Part shown: positions 17,657 through 28,427 of the stretch, piece by piece
Numbering within the stretch: position 1 is the stretch's first letter
Layout: each line of letters begins with the position of its first letter
DNA from: Variovorax paradoxus
GTDB taxonomy: Bacteria > Pseudomonadota > Gammaproteobacteria > Burkholderiales > Burkholderiaceae_C
Reading direction: 5' to 3'
DNA: 64,000 nucleotides
Assembly: GCF_009755665.1 (NCBI RefSeq)
Contig: NZ_CP046622.1
Span: forward strand, 1,488,001-1,552,000
Program-made: the position numbers and the translations under genes
Notes under the pieces: generated by a model
Database searches by the model: none
What the model was told of the DNA's origin: nothing
Seen by the model: the letters and a program-made list of their open reading frames with translations, nothing else

Positions 17657-18799
17657 ATGAAACGCTACTGGGAAATTGACGCCTTGCGCGGGCTGATGCT
17701 CGTGCTGATGACCGTCACCCATTTGCCCACGCGCCTCACCGATCCGCTGGGGCAGCCGTTCGGCTTCGTTTCGGCGGCCGAAGGCTTCGTGCTGCTGTCG
17801 GCGTTTGTGGCGGGCCTGGTCTACAGCCGCATCGGCTACGTGCGCGGCGTCGACTCGATGCGCCAGGCCTTCTGGCGGCGCGTGCTCAAGGTGTACCTGT
17901 GCCAGGCGGCGATCCTGCTGTTCCTGTTCACGGTCATTGCCGCGCTCGGCCTGCACATCGACCAGCCGGCCGTGAAAAACCTGGTGTCGTACTACCTTGC
18001 GGAGCCGCGCGACGGATTCCTCTTCGGGCTGCTGCTCGTCTACGAACCGGCGCTGCTCGACATCCTGCCGATGTACATCTTCTTCATGTTGATGAGCCCC
18101 TGGGTGCTGGCATTTGCCATGCGCCACGGGTGGGCGCTGGTCATGGCCGCGAGCGCGACCGTGTGGGCCATGGCCCAGTTCGGGCTCAGCGAATGGATCT
18201 ACGGGCTGGCAGTGCACTACCTGCACATTCCAGTGCCGTTCCACGAAATGGGCGCCTTCAACAGCTATGCGTGGCAGTTTCTCTGGTTCGCGGGGCTGTG
18301 CATCGGCGCAAGCCGCAACCTGCCCGATGCTCGGCCGATGCGTTTTCCGGCCTGGCTGTGGGTTCCCGCGCTGGCCATTGCCGTTTATGGCTTCTGGTGG
18401 CGACACCACGGCATCAACGGCCAGGCGCCCTTTGGCGGCGACGTGGAGCTGAACCTGCTGTTCGACAAATGGCAGCTGGGGCCGCTGCGCCTCGTCAACC
18501 TGGTGGCGCTGGGCATCCTGGCGGTGCGTTTCGGGCCGTGGTTCATGCGCAAGATTCCGCGCCTGCACTGGCTCGAGGCCATGGGCTCGGCCTCGCTGCC
18601 GGTGTTCTGCGCGCACCTGGTGGCGGTGCTGCTGGTGCTGGCCTTCTACGGCGACAGCCAGACCGCGCGGCCCTGGTGGGGCGATGGTTTGCTGCTGCTG
18701 GCGGTTTTTGCCGGCATGTACGCGGTGGCGCGGTTCACGCGCGGGGCCGACGTGCCGCCGCCGGCGGACGATGTGCCGACCGAGCCTGTGCGGGCCTGA
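17657..18799 (+). CDS. OpgC-family membrane acyltransferase
   Basis: A 380-residue integral membrane protein with about ten hydrophobic helices. It opens with YWEIDALRGLMLVLMTVTHLPTRL, the signature of OpgC, which succinylates osmoregulated periplasmic glucans, and of related acyltransferase-3-like proteins; it also has SAAEGFVLLSAFVAGLVYSR. Length agrees with E. coli OpgC (385). No opgG or opgH lies nearby, so the acceptor might be another glycan. The gene is divergent from yfhM across 154 bp and convergent with the SGNH hydrolase, 6 bp apart. The ATG at 17657 precedes the first helix directly. Confidence 0.88.
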   Translation: MKRYWEIDALRGLMLVLMTVTHLPTRLTDPLGQPFGFVSAAEGFVLLSAFVAGLVYSRIGYVRGVDSMRQAFWRRVLKVYLCQAAILLFLFTVIAALGLHIDQPAVKNLVSYYLAEPRDGFLFGLLLVYEPALLDILPMYIFFMLMSPWVLAFAMRHGWALVMAASATVWAMAQFGLSEWIYGLAVHYLHIPVPFHEMGAFNSYAWQFLWFAGLCIGASRNLPDARPMRFPAWLWVPALAIAVYGFWWRHHGINGQAPFGGDVELNLLFDKWQLGPLRLVNLVALGILAVRFGPWFMRKIPRLHWLEAMGSASLPVFCAHLVAVLLVLAFYGDSQTARPWWGDGLLLLAVFAGMYAVARFTRGADVPPPADDVPTEPVRA

Positions 18800-18805
18800 G
18801 AGCGG

Positions 18806-19621
18806 TCAGGGCAGGACAGGCGCAGGTGCTGTCGCAGGGACCGGCATTGGTGCCGGCGCCGGAACCGGGGCCGCCGCTGCAACGGCTCCCGGCAGCCGCG
18901 CCGCGATGATCGACTGCCAGAGCCGGTAGCCCTCGTCCGTCATGTGCAGCCTGTCGCTGCGGAACAGTTCCGGCCGCGGCCGTCCGTCAGCGCCGAGCAT
19001 GGGCGTGAAGACGTCGATGTATTCGCTGTCGGGCAGGCGGTTGAGATAGGCCGCAATCACGTTGTTGGTTTCGCGCACCAGCGGCATCAGGTGCTCACGC
19101 GAGGGGCTCGGCTTGACGGAGATGAAGCTGATGCGGGTGTTGGGCAGTTCGGCGCGCACCGTGTTGACGAAGCGCGCAAAGCTTTCGAGCACCTGCAGCG
19201 GCGTGCGGCCTTCGGCCAGGTCGTTGTCGCCGGCGTACACCAGCACCTGCCGCGGCTTGTAGCGCACCACCAGGTCGCGCGCGAACAGGCTGCAGTCGGC
19301 CATCGTCGAGCCGCCGAAGCCGCGGTTGACGACGCCGGGCACCTGGCGAAAGTCTTGCAGCAGGCTTTTCCACATGCGCACGGAGGAACTGCCCACGAAC
19401 ACCACGCCGCCGGGCGCCGGAAACTGCTGCTGGTCGGCGCGGGAAAAGGCCGCGAGCTCGTTGTGCCAGCGCGCCTTGGCCGCCAGGTATTCGGAGGACG
19501 TATCGACCGCGGTGCTGTCCAGCGACTCGTAGGGCAGCACGGCATTGTGGTTCTGGGCGTGCGAGGCGAATGCCGCCGTGAGCAGCAAGGCCGCGGCCAG
19601 CGCGGTTTTCATCGAAGGCAT
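18806..19621 (-). CDS. Secreted SGNH/GDSL hydrolase
   Basis: A 271-residue esterase-like protein with an export signal (cleavage after HAQ/SHA, about residue 22). All SGNH blocks are seen: Ser78 in FVGSSSVRMW, Gly in RGFGGST (about 101-104), Asn133 in AGDND, and Asp223/His226 in SDRLHMTDEGY. It thus probably removes acyl or acetyl groups from a glycan or lipid in the periplasm. Residues 243-271 are an Ala-Pro-Val low-complexity tail. ATG 19612 is a possible alternative start. Its tail-to-tail partner is an OpgC-type acyltransferase, an interesting opposite activity. Confidence 0.88.
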   Translation of the reverse strand: MPSMKTALAAALLLTAAFASHAQNHNAVLPYESLDSTAVDTSSEYLAAKARWHNELAAFSRADQQQFPAPGGVVFVGSSSVRMWKSLLQDFRQVPGVVNRGFGGSTMADCSLFARDLVVRYKPRQVLVYAGDNDLAEGRTPLQVLESFARFVNTVRAELPNTRISFISVKPSPSREHLMPLVRETNNVIAAYLNRLPDSEYIDVFTPMLGADGRPRPELFRSDRLHMTDEGYRLWQSIIAARLPGAVAAAAPVPAPAPMPVPATAPAPVLP

Positions 19622-19878
19622 CGGAAACTTGGCGGAACGCAGGTCAGGGGTTTTTTCAATCGGGGCTCGAGGCTGATCTCCGGCGCGGGCACGCGAGCGT
19701 CCTATTCTGACGCAGTCAGCCGCCGGCGGCTTTGTCGCGCCGCCCGCTGCAATCCATTTGCGCCCGGCGTGCGTACAAGCATGCGAGACCGTCCGGGCGC
19801 TCGGCGCCGAGGCACGGACTCGCCTTCACGGGCTTGTCTTTTCATTCACCTCTCGCTCAGGCGACAAAGGAACCGACC

Positions 19879-20424
19879 ATGACCATCCGCACCCTGACCG
19901 TCCTCGCAGCTGCCGCGGGCCTTGCCGCCTGTTCCGGCATGGGCGCCAAGCCCCCGATGTATTCCCAGGCCGGCCTGCCGGACGCGGTGAAGGTGCCGGC
20001 CGGCCATTCCGTGGCCATGGAAACCGTGGGCGCAGGCGACATCACCTACGAATGCCGCGCCAAGGCGAACATGCCCGGCCAGCACGAGTGGGTCTTCGTC
20101 GGCCCGGACGCCAGGCTGATGGACCGGGCCGGCAAGCAGGTGGGCAAGTACTACGGCCCGCCGGCCACCTGGGAGAGCATGGACGGCTCCAAGCTCACGG
20201 CCACCCAGGTGGCGGTGGCGCCCGCCGGCACCGGCAACATTCCCTACCAGCTGGTGAAGGCCAACCCGGCCATGGGCACGGGCGCGATGCAGGGCGTGAG
20301 CTACATCCAGCGCGTGTCGACCCAAGGCGGCGTGGCACCGGCGGCGGCTTGCGGCGCCTCGAACATGGGCCAGAAGCAGGTCGTGAAATACCAGGCCGAC
20401 TACATCTTCTACCGCGCCGTCTGA
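19879..20424 (+). CDS. DUF3455 lipoprotein
   Basis: A 181-residue protein with a lipoprotein signal peptide (lipobox LAAC, Cys18). The body shows the DUF3455 pattern: VPAGHSVAMETVGAGDITYECRA near the start, HEWVFVGPDARLMDRAG in the middle, GPPATWESMDGSKLTA, and a closing QVVKYQADYIFYRA. Cys residues at the start and end of the fold may pair. The ATG at 19879 follows an AAAGGAACC ribosome binding site. The family is common in proteobacteria and fungi; function unknown. Divergent from the SGNH hydrolase gene. Confidence 0.88.
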   Translation: MTIRTLTVLAAAAGLAACSGMGAKPPMYSQAGLPDAVKVPAGHSVAMETVGAGDITYECRAKANMPGQHEWVFVGPDARLMDRAGKQVGKYYGPPATWESMDGSKLTATQVAVAPAGTGNIPYQLVKANPAMGTGAMQGVSYIQRVSTQGGVAPAAACGASNMGQKQVVKYQADYIFYRAV

Positions 20425-20522
20425 GCGGCTTTCAGGCACTGTTCGCCGCCTCAGGAAACATTCGGCAACGTATACTTCCCCGCAAAATCGGAGCGGAGCG
20501 CACCAGCGTGTGCGGGCGGGGA

Positions 20523-21059
20523 ATGAAGCAAATTGCGATCGTTGTCGCGCTCTGCGTGGGCGCGTGGTACTTCTTCATCGGCGGGCGCAAGCTCGACGAA
20601 TCGATGGTGCGCACGTACTACGAGAAAGAGGCGCACGCCATCTACTCGCGTGACGCGGAGAAGCTGTGCAAGCAGCTCAGCAAGAAGGCCGTGGTCCAGA
20701 GCAAGACGGTCATGATGGGCCGAACGCAGGAAACCACCAGCGACCGCGACCAGGCCTGCGAAGGGGTGCGCAAGACTTTCAAGATGTTCGAGGTGGTGGG
20801 TGAGGGCATGGGCGGCATCCTCACCATCGAGTACGAATACAACATCGACAGCATCGAGGTGGCCAGCGACCGCAAGAGCGCCACCGTCGAAGGCACCAGC
20901 GTGCTGAAGATGGGCGAGGCGGCCATGCAGTTCAAGAGCAGCTTCACGCAGCGCCTGGAGCGCGAACTGGGCCAGATGCGGCTGGTTCGCAGCGACGACG
21001 TCACGGTGGTGCGCATGGGCGGGCGCGGCGCCATGAGCCAGAGCGACTTCTTCAAGTAA
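20523..21059 (+). CDS. Uncharacterised membrane-anchored small protein
   Basis: A 178-residue protein I do not recognise. It has one N-terminal hydrophobic helix (residues about 4-19) ahead of a soluble domain rich in charged residues. Sequence such as MVRTYYEKEAHAIYSRDAEKLCKQL and GGILTIEYEYNIDSIEVASDRKSATVEG looks like an NTF2/SnoaL-like alpha+beta fold with a helix pair and antiparallel strands. The single helix may be a signal anchor, so the domain is probably periplasmic. It is followed 17 bp later by a membrane-TPR gene, suggesting one operon. Confidence 0.75.
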   Translation: MKQIAIVVALCVGAWYFFIGGRKLDESMVRTYYEKEAHAIYSRDAEKLCKQLSKKAVVQSKTVMMGRTQETTSDRDQACEGVRKTFKMFEVVGEGMGGILTIEYEYNIDSIEVASDRKSATVEGTSVLKMGEAAMQFKSSFTQRLERELGQMRLVRSDDVTVVRMGGRGAMSQSDFFK

Positions 21060-21076
21060 GCACGGGGGCCGCCACC

Positions 21077-22378
21077 ATGCTCGTCAACGACTCGCCGCCG
21101 CCCCCGCCTCCGTTCTGGCACCGCCTCAACAGCTTCTTTGCGTTTCCGTTCCAGCTAAGGCCGCTGATGTACGGCCTGGTGCTCGCGTTCTGCAGCCTGC
21201 TGTTCGAGGCCATTCCCTTTCTGCATCCCGGCCTGTCGCTGATCGTGATCGAACTGGGCATCGTGCTGGCGGCCAGCCGCTATGGCTTCAAGGTGACCGC
21301 GCTCGGCTCGAGGGGCATCTGGCGTTCGGAAGATTTTCCGCGCGAGCTGAATGAAGACTGGGTCAACCTGCCGTGGAAGCTGTTTGCCATTTCGGTGGTG
21401 CAGGGCGCGCTGATCGGCTGGCTGGCCTGGTACGAGCCGGTGCTGGGTACCGTCGGGGTGTTCGTGGTGTCGTTCACCTTTCCGGCCGCGGTGATCGTGC
21501 TGGTGCAGTCGGGCAGCTTTTTCCAGGCCATGAACCCCGGCCACGTGATGGATGCGATGCGCATCATCGGATGGCCGTATGCGCTGCTGTGCTTCTTCCT
21601 GTTCTTGTTGAGCGCGGGCGCGCAGATTGCCATTGGCATGGTGCTGCCGATGATCGACGGCCTCATCGTGCTGCCGATTGCCAACTTCGCGTTCATCTAC
21701 TTCGGCTGGGTGATGGCCAGCCTGCTCGGCTATGTGATGTACCAGCACCATGACGCCTTCGGCATCGACCTGCTGCCCGGCGGCGGCGTGGACGACGGCG
21801 CGCCCGTGGACCGCCGCACGCCCGAGCAGATTGCCGCGCAGCGCACCGATGCCGAAGTCGCGCAGCTGGTCACCGACGGCGACGTGGCCGGCGCGCTGGG
21901 CGTGGCCTGCGAAGCCCAGCGCGTGGCGGCGGCCGACGACCTGGCGGCGCAGCGCCGCTATCACCGCGTGCTGCTGCTCATGCCCGACAAGGCATCTACC
22001 TTGCTCGACCATGCGCGCCGCTACATTCCGCTGCTGCTGCGCCGCGACCTGGCCTCCGAGGCGCTCAAGGTCTTCAAGGCCTGCCGCGAGAAGGACAAGG
22101 CCTTTGCGCTGGACGACGCGCCCACCGTCATGACGCTGGCAAAAGCAGAATGGCGCAACGGCGATGCGCATGCCGCACTGGCGCTGCTGTCGGGCTTCGA
22201 CCGGCGCTTTCGCGGACATGCGGCCATTCCGCAGGCCTACGAACTGGCGGCCAGGGTGCTGGTGCAGGGGCTGGGCCGCGCCGACATGGCTCAGCCGATT
22301 CTGAAGACGCTCGAATCTCGCTTTCCGGACAGCGAGCAGACGCAGGAAGTGCGCTGGCTGCTGCGGCCATCGGCCTGA
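21077..22378 (+). CDS. Uncharacterised membrane protein with C-terminal TPR-like region
   Basis: A 433-residue protein I cannot name. Residues 25-230 hold about six hydrophobic segments, the first after a PPPPPP stretch. A break with a Gly/Asp-rich linker (about 235-245) leads to a helical region (about 255-430) with regular Ala/Leu spacing such as DAHAALALLSGFDRRFRGHAAIPQAYELAARVL, resembling tetratricopeptide repeats. The arrangement suggests a membrane scaffold with a cytoplasmic protein-binding arm. It follows the preceding unknown gene by 17 bp and ends 12 bp before the convergent rhomboid gene, which also has a membrane plus TPR design. Confidence 0.78.
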   Translation: MLVNDSPPPPPPFWHRLNSFFAFPFQLRPLMYGLVLAFCSLLFEAIPFLHPGLSLIVIELGIVLAASRYGFKVTALGSRGIWRSEDFPRELNEDWVNLPWKLFAISVVQGALIGWLAWYEPVLGTVGVFVVSFTFPAAVIVLVQSGSFFQAMNPGHVMDAMRIIGWPYALLCFFLFLLSAGAQIAIGMVLPMIDGLIVLPIANFAFIYFGWVMASLLGYVMYQHHDAFGIDLLPGGGVDDGAPVDRRTPEQIAAQRTDAEVAQLVTDGDVAGALGVACEAQRVAAADDLAAQRRYHRVLLLMPDKASTLLDHARRYIPLLLRRDLASEALKVFKACREKDKAFALDDAPTVMTLAKAEWRNGDAHAALALLSGFDRRFRGHAAIPQAYELAARVLVQGLGRADMAQPILKTLESRFPDSEQTQEVRWLLRPSA

Positions 22379-22390
22379 TTTTCGGCCGGG

Positions 22391-23866
22391 CTAGGCGCGC
22401 TCGAGGGCGCGCGTCACCATGTCGTTGGGCGCAAGCCGCAGCAGATGCGGCAGCCAGCCCTTCGCCATCTCGCGCTCGCCGGCATGCAGCAATCCATTGG
22501 CGCAGGCCGACAGCGTGTCGGCCAGTTCCGGATGGTCGGGCGCGGTTTTCAGCAGCACGCGGCACAGCTTGTCGGCGTCCTCAAACTGGCGCACGCGCGT
22601 GAAGCGGCGCGCAAGCCGGGCCATGTCGTCGGGCTTCAGGCGCGCGCCGGGCTTGGCCTGGTCTAGGTAGGTGGTGTAGCTGGCGTGCTGCAGGGCCAGC
22701 GTGTCGGGGTCGGTGGCCGGCAGGCGGAAGATGCGTCGCGCGGCCTGGTGAAAGTCTTCGCTCGCGGGCTGCAGCCGCGCGGTGTTGAACCAGGCGCGCA
22801 GCGTGTCGGTATCGCCGGGTTGCAATGCGGCGGCGGCGCGCCATTCGGCGGCGGCGGCCTCGAATTTCATGGCTGCGCCCAGCCGCCGCGCCGCGGCCAC
22901 GTGGCCGTTGAACTCCTCGGCGCCATTCGATTGTTCCGAGGCCACGGTTTCCGGGGTTTTCACGCGATTCAACGCCATGGCGCAGGCCATCAGCGCCGCG
23001 CCCGCCAGAAGGCCGCCCAGGTGCGCCATGTAGGCGATGCCCTGGCCGCCCACCGCGTGCTGGAGCAGTTCGTTGGCAATCCACGCCGGCAGCAGCAGCA
23101 GTGCCGGCGCCGTGACGTAGTTGAAATAGAAGAACAGCTGGTAGAAGAACCGGATGCGCCGCAGCCGGTACATCACCGCGTACATGCCCATCAGCGCCGA
23201 CACCGCGCCCGAGGCCCCAAGGCCGTAGCTCCCCTTGCCCGCATAGGCCCAGTCAGCCAGCACCGAGGCGCCCACCGCACCCAGGATGTAGAAGCTCAGG
23301 TAGGTGCCGCGGCCCAGGGCCAGTTCGACCGAGAAGCCGAACAGGAAGAGGAACAGCATGTTGCCCAGCAGGTGCCCGGTGCTGCCGTGCAGGAAGGCCG
23401 CGGTCACCCACGTCCAGGGCTTGAACTCGGCGTCCTTCGTGTAGTCCTGCGCCCAGCGTTCGGTAAACGCAGTGGGCTTCATCGATTCGTATTGCTGCCG
23501 GTCGCGCTTCCACTCGGGGTACCGTGGGTTGGCGGGCGTGATCACGCCATCTGCGCGCAGCTTTTGCAGGAACGTCTTTTCGCGCTGCATGCCGTCGAGC
23601 AGCGGCCCTGTCTGCTTGCGGGCCAGCAGCCGCTGGGCCGCCTTGGCACGGGGCGAACGCGTTTCCTCGAGCCACGCGACGAAGGGTGGCAGCTCCAGCT
23701 CGGGCAGCACGCTCTGTGCGTAATAGTGGGCCGCGCGTTCGTCGGCCTTTTCTTCACTGCGCTGCGGCCCCCAGAACACGATCATGTTCACGAGGATCAG
23801 CAGCACCGTCATCCACGGTGGATTGCGCCAGCTCGGTTTGTTCTCGAGCGGGATGGCGTAGAACAA
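22391..23866 (-). CDS. Rhomboid intramembrane serine protease with TPR tail
   Basis: A 491-residue membrane protease. The rhomboid core has HGSTGHLLGNMLFLF (160-174), the catalytic serine in GASG (Ser219) and the catalytic histidine in AHLGGLLAG (His282), all intact. A first helix (about 18-33) is separated from the core by an extra roughly 110-residue soluble segment. After the core (from about 305) there is a helical, repeat-like region of about 185 residues with TPR character, probably for substrate or partner binding. It could cleave single-helix membrane proteins; the target is unknown. It begins 15 bp upstream of the argH stop on the same strand. Confidence 0.92.
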   Translation of the reverse strand: MFYAIPLENKPSWRNPPWMTVLLILVNMIVFWGPQRSEEKADERAAHYYAQSVLPELELPPFVAWLEETRSPRAKAAQRLLARKQTGPLLDGMQREKTFLQKLRADGVITPANPRYPEWKRDRQQYESMKPTAFTERWAQDYTKDAEFKPWTWVTAAFLHGSTGHLLGNMLFLFLFGFSVELALGRGTYLSFYILGAVGASVLADWAYAGKGSYGLGASGAVSALMGMYAVMYRLRRIRFFYQLFFYFNYVTAPALLLLPAWIANELLQHAVGGQGIAYMAHLGGLLAGAALMACAMALNRVKTPETVASEQSNGAEEFNGHVAAARRLGAAMKFEAAAAEWRAAAALQPGDTDTLRAWFNTARLQPASEDFHQAARRIFRLPATDPDTLALQHASYTTYLDQAKPGARLKPDDMARLARRFTRVRQFEDADKLCRVLLKTAPDHPELADTLSACANGLLHAGEREMAKGWLPHLLRLAPNDMVTRALERA

Positions 23867-23881
23867 GTGGCGCCTTGACGG

Positions 23882-25279
<1,398 letters not shown>

Positions 25280-25301
25280 GGGAGCCGTTCGAGAGGCAAT
25301 A

Positions 25302-26398
<1,097 letters not shown>

Positions 26399-26402
<4 letters not shown>

Positions 26403-27145
26403 CCCTCAAGACCTTGATCGTCGACGACGAAACCCTGGCGCGCTCCAGGCTGCGCACCCTGCTGCGCGACTGCCGAGCGCCCGCGGCCGAAGTGGTGGCC
26501 GAGGCGGCCCAGGGCGCCGAGGCGCAGCAATACCTGGCGAGCATGGCGCTCGACCTGGTGCTGCTCGACGTCCACATGCCCGGGGTCGACGGCATCGAGG
26601 TGGCGCGCATGCTGCGCGAGCAGGCGAACGCGCCGGCCGTGGTGTTCGTGACCGCCCACGCGGCGCATGCGGTCACGGCCTTCGACCTCGATGCGGTCGA
26701 CTACCTGACCAAGCCGGTGCGGGCCGAACGCCTGCAGCAGGCGCTGCAGAAGGCCGAGCGTTTTCTGAAGGAGCGGCGGGCGCTGCAGGCCAACGCCGTG
26801 CAGGAGAGCGTGCTCATTCAAGACCGGGGCCGCGCCGAGCGGGTGCCGCTCTCGGAGGTGCTCTACCTGAAGTCGGAGTACAAGTACCTCACGGTGCGCA
26901 CCGCCACCCGCAGCCACATCCTGGACGGTTCGCTGAACGAATTCGAAGAGCGGTACCCGGGGCGCTTTCTGCGGGTGCACCGCAATGCGCTGGTCGCGCG
27001 CACCGCCATCCGCGCGCTGGAGAAATACGATGACGGGGAAGACGCCGAAGGCTGGGCCTTGCGTCTAGACGCGATTCCCGAACCCGTCGCGGTTTCGCGG
27101 CGGCAACTGGCTGCAGTGCGCGAAGTGCTGAAGGAAGCCCGATGA
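26399..27145 (+). CDS. AlgR/LytTR-family response regulator
   Basis: A 248-residue regulator. The receiver domain has acidic residues near Asp9-Asp10, the phosphoacceptor Asp57 in LLDVHMPGVDG and the lysine in YLTKPV. A LytTR DNA-binding domain (about 140-245) follows, with EVLYLKSEYKYLTVRT and FLRVHRNALVAR. Such regulators (AlgR, VirR, LytR) bind direct repeats in promoters. It is coupled to the sensor at its start and to the AI-2E-family permease at its end through 4-nt ATGA overlaps, so all three proteins are made from one message. Targets are unknown. Confidence 0.95.
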
Positions 27146-28404
27146 CCGACGACAAGAACACCGCCGACGAGACAACGGCAGCAGGACAGCCTCCGCCGGA
27201 GGCTGCCGAAACTCCGCCCGAATTGCCCCCCGAACCCGCGGCGCCGCCCGCGCCGCAAGCCGCCGCCGCCGCCGAGCCCGAACCGGAGCCCGAACCCCCG
27301 CGCATGCTGCTGCACATGCCGGTCGATGTGCGCAGCGCTTCGCTGGTGGTGCTTGCGGTGCTGGCCGGCGTCTTCGCGTTGCGATGGGCTGCGGCGGTGT
27401 TCATTCCGCTGATGGTGAGCTTGCTGCTGAGCTACGCACTGTCGCCGCTGGTCGACCGGCTGGAGCGCTGGAACGTGCCGCGCTGGATCGGCGCGACGGT
27501 GATCCTGCTGGGCCTGACCGGGGGACTGGGCTGGACGGGCCATTCGCTCTCAGGCAGCGCCTCGGAGTTGCTCGATTCGTTGCCGGTTGCGGCGCAAAAG
27601 CTGCGGCAGGCTACGCGCAGCAACAAGAGCGCCAGCGCCACGCCGCTCGACAGCGTGCAGCAGGCTGCCGCGCAGCTAGAACGCGCGGCCGAGGAAAACT
27701 CCGCCCGCGTCGCGGCCCGCAAGGGCGTGGCGCGGGTCGTCATCGAGCGGCCGGCCTTCAACGTGCGCGAGTACCTTTGGAGCGGCACCGTCGGGCTGCT
27801 GGCCGCGGCAGGGCAGTTCACGCTGGTGGTCTTTCTGACCTTCTTCGCGCTGTGCTCGGGCAACACGTTCCGGCGCAAGCTGATCAAGATCACCGGCCCC
27901 AGTCTCGAAAAGAAAAAGATCACCGTGCACGTGCTGGACGACATCACGCGCAACATCGAGCGCTACCTGCTGGTGCAGATACTCACCAGCGTGCTGGTCG
28001 GCGTTGCCACGGGGCTCGCGTTCTGGGGCCTGGGGCTCGAGAACGCGGCCGTGTGGGGCATTGTTGCGGCGGTGACCAACCTCATTCCGTACATCGGTTC
28101 CGTCATCGTCATGGCTGCGGCGGGGCTGGTTGCCTTCTTGCAGTTCAACACCATTGAAATGGGACTGCTCGTGGCTGGTACGTCGCTGCTCATCCACACC
28201 CTGGTGGGCAACCTGCTGCTGCCGTGGCTCACCAGCCGCACTAGCCGCATGAACCCCGTGGCGGTGTTCGTCGGCGTGATCTTCTGGGGCTGGCTCTGGG
28301 GCGTGTGGGGGCTGCTGCTGGGCATTCCCATCACCATGGTCGTCAAGTCGATCTGCGACCGGGTGGAAGACCTGCAGCCGATCGGGGAACTACTGGGAGA
28401 CTAG
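27142..28404 (+). CDS. AI-2E-family (PerM/YdiK) transporter
   Basis: A 420-residue membrane protein of the AI-2E transporter superfamily, members of which export autoinducer-2, ions or unknown solutes. An unusual Pro/Glu/Ala-rich cytoplasmic leader (residues 1-52) precedes eight or so helices. Typical family marks are SLLLSYALSPLVDRLERWNVPR in the first part, FLTFFALCSGNTFRRKL in the middle, and NLIPYIGSVIVMAAAGLVAFLQF followed by GNLLLPWLTSRTSRMNPVAVFVGV late. The start overlaps the response regulator stop. The substrate cannot be predicted. Convergent with the MFS gene after 23 bp. Confidence 0.93.
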   Translation: MTDDKNTADETTAAGQPPPEAAETPPELPPEPAAPPAPQAAAAAEPEPEPEPPRMLLHMPVDVRSASLVVLAVLAGVFALRWAAAVFIPLMVSLLLSYALSPLVDRLERWNVPRWIGATVILLGLTGGLGWTGHSLSGSASELLDSLPVAAQKLRQATRSNKSASATPLDSVQQAAAQLERAAEENSARVAARKGVARVVIERPAFNVREYLWSGTVGLLAAAGQFTLVVFLTFFALCSGNTFRRKLIKITGPSLEKKKITVHVLDDITRNIERYLLVQILTSVLVGVATGLAFWGLGLENAAVWGIVAAVTNLIPYIGSVIVMAAAGLVAFLQFNTIEMGLLVAGTSLLIHTLVGNLLLPWLTSRTSRMNPVAVFVGVIFWGWLWGVWGLLLGIPITMVVKSICDRVEDLQPIGELLGD

Positions 28405-28427
28405 GCAGCCGGCTCCACAAGAGGGCT

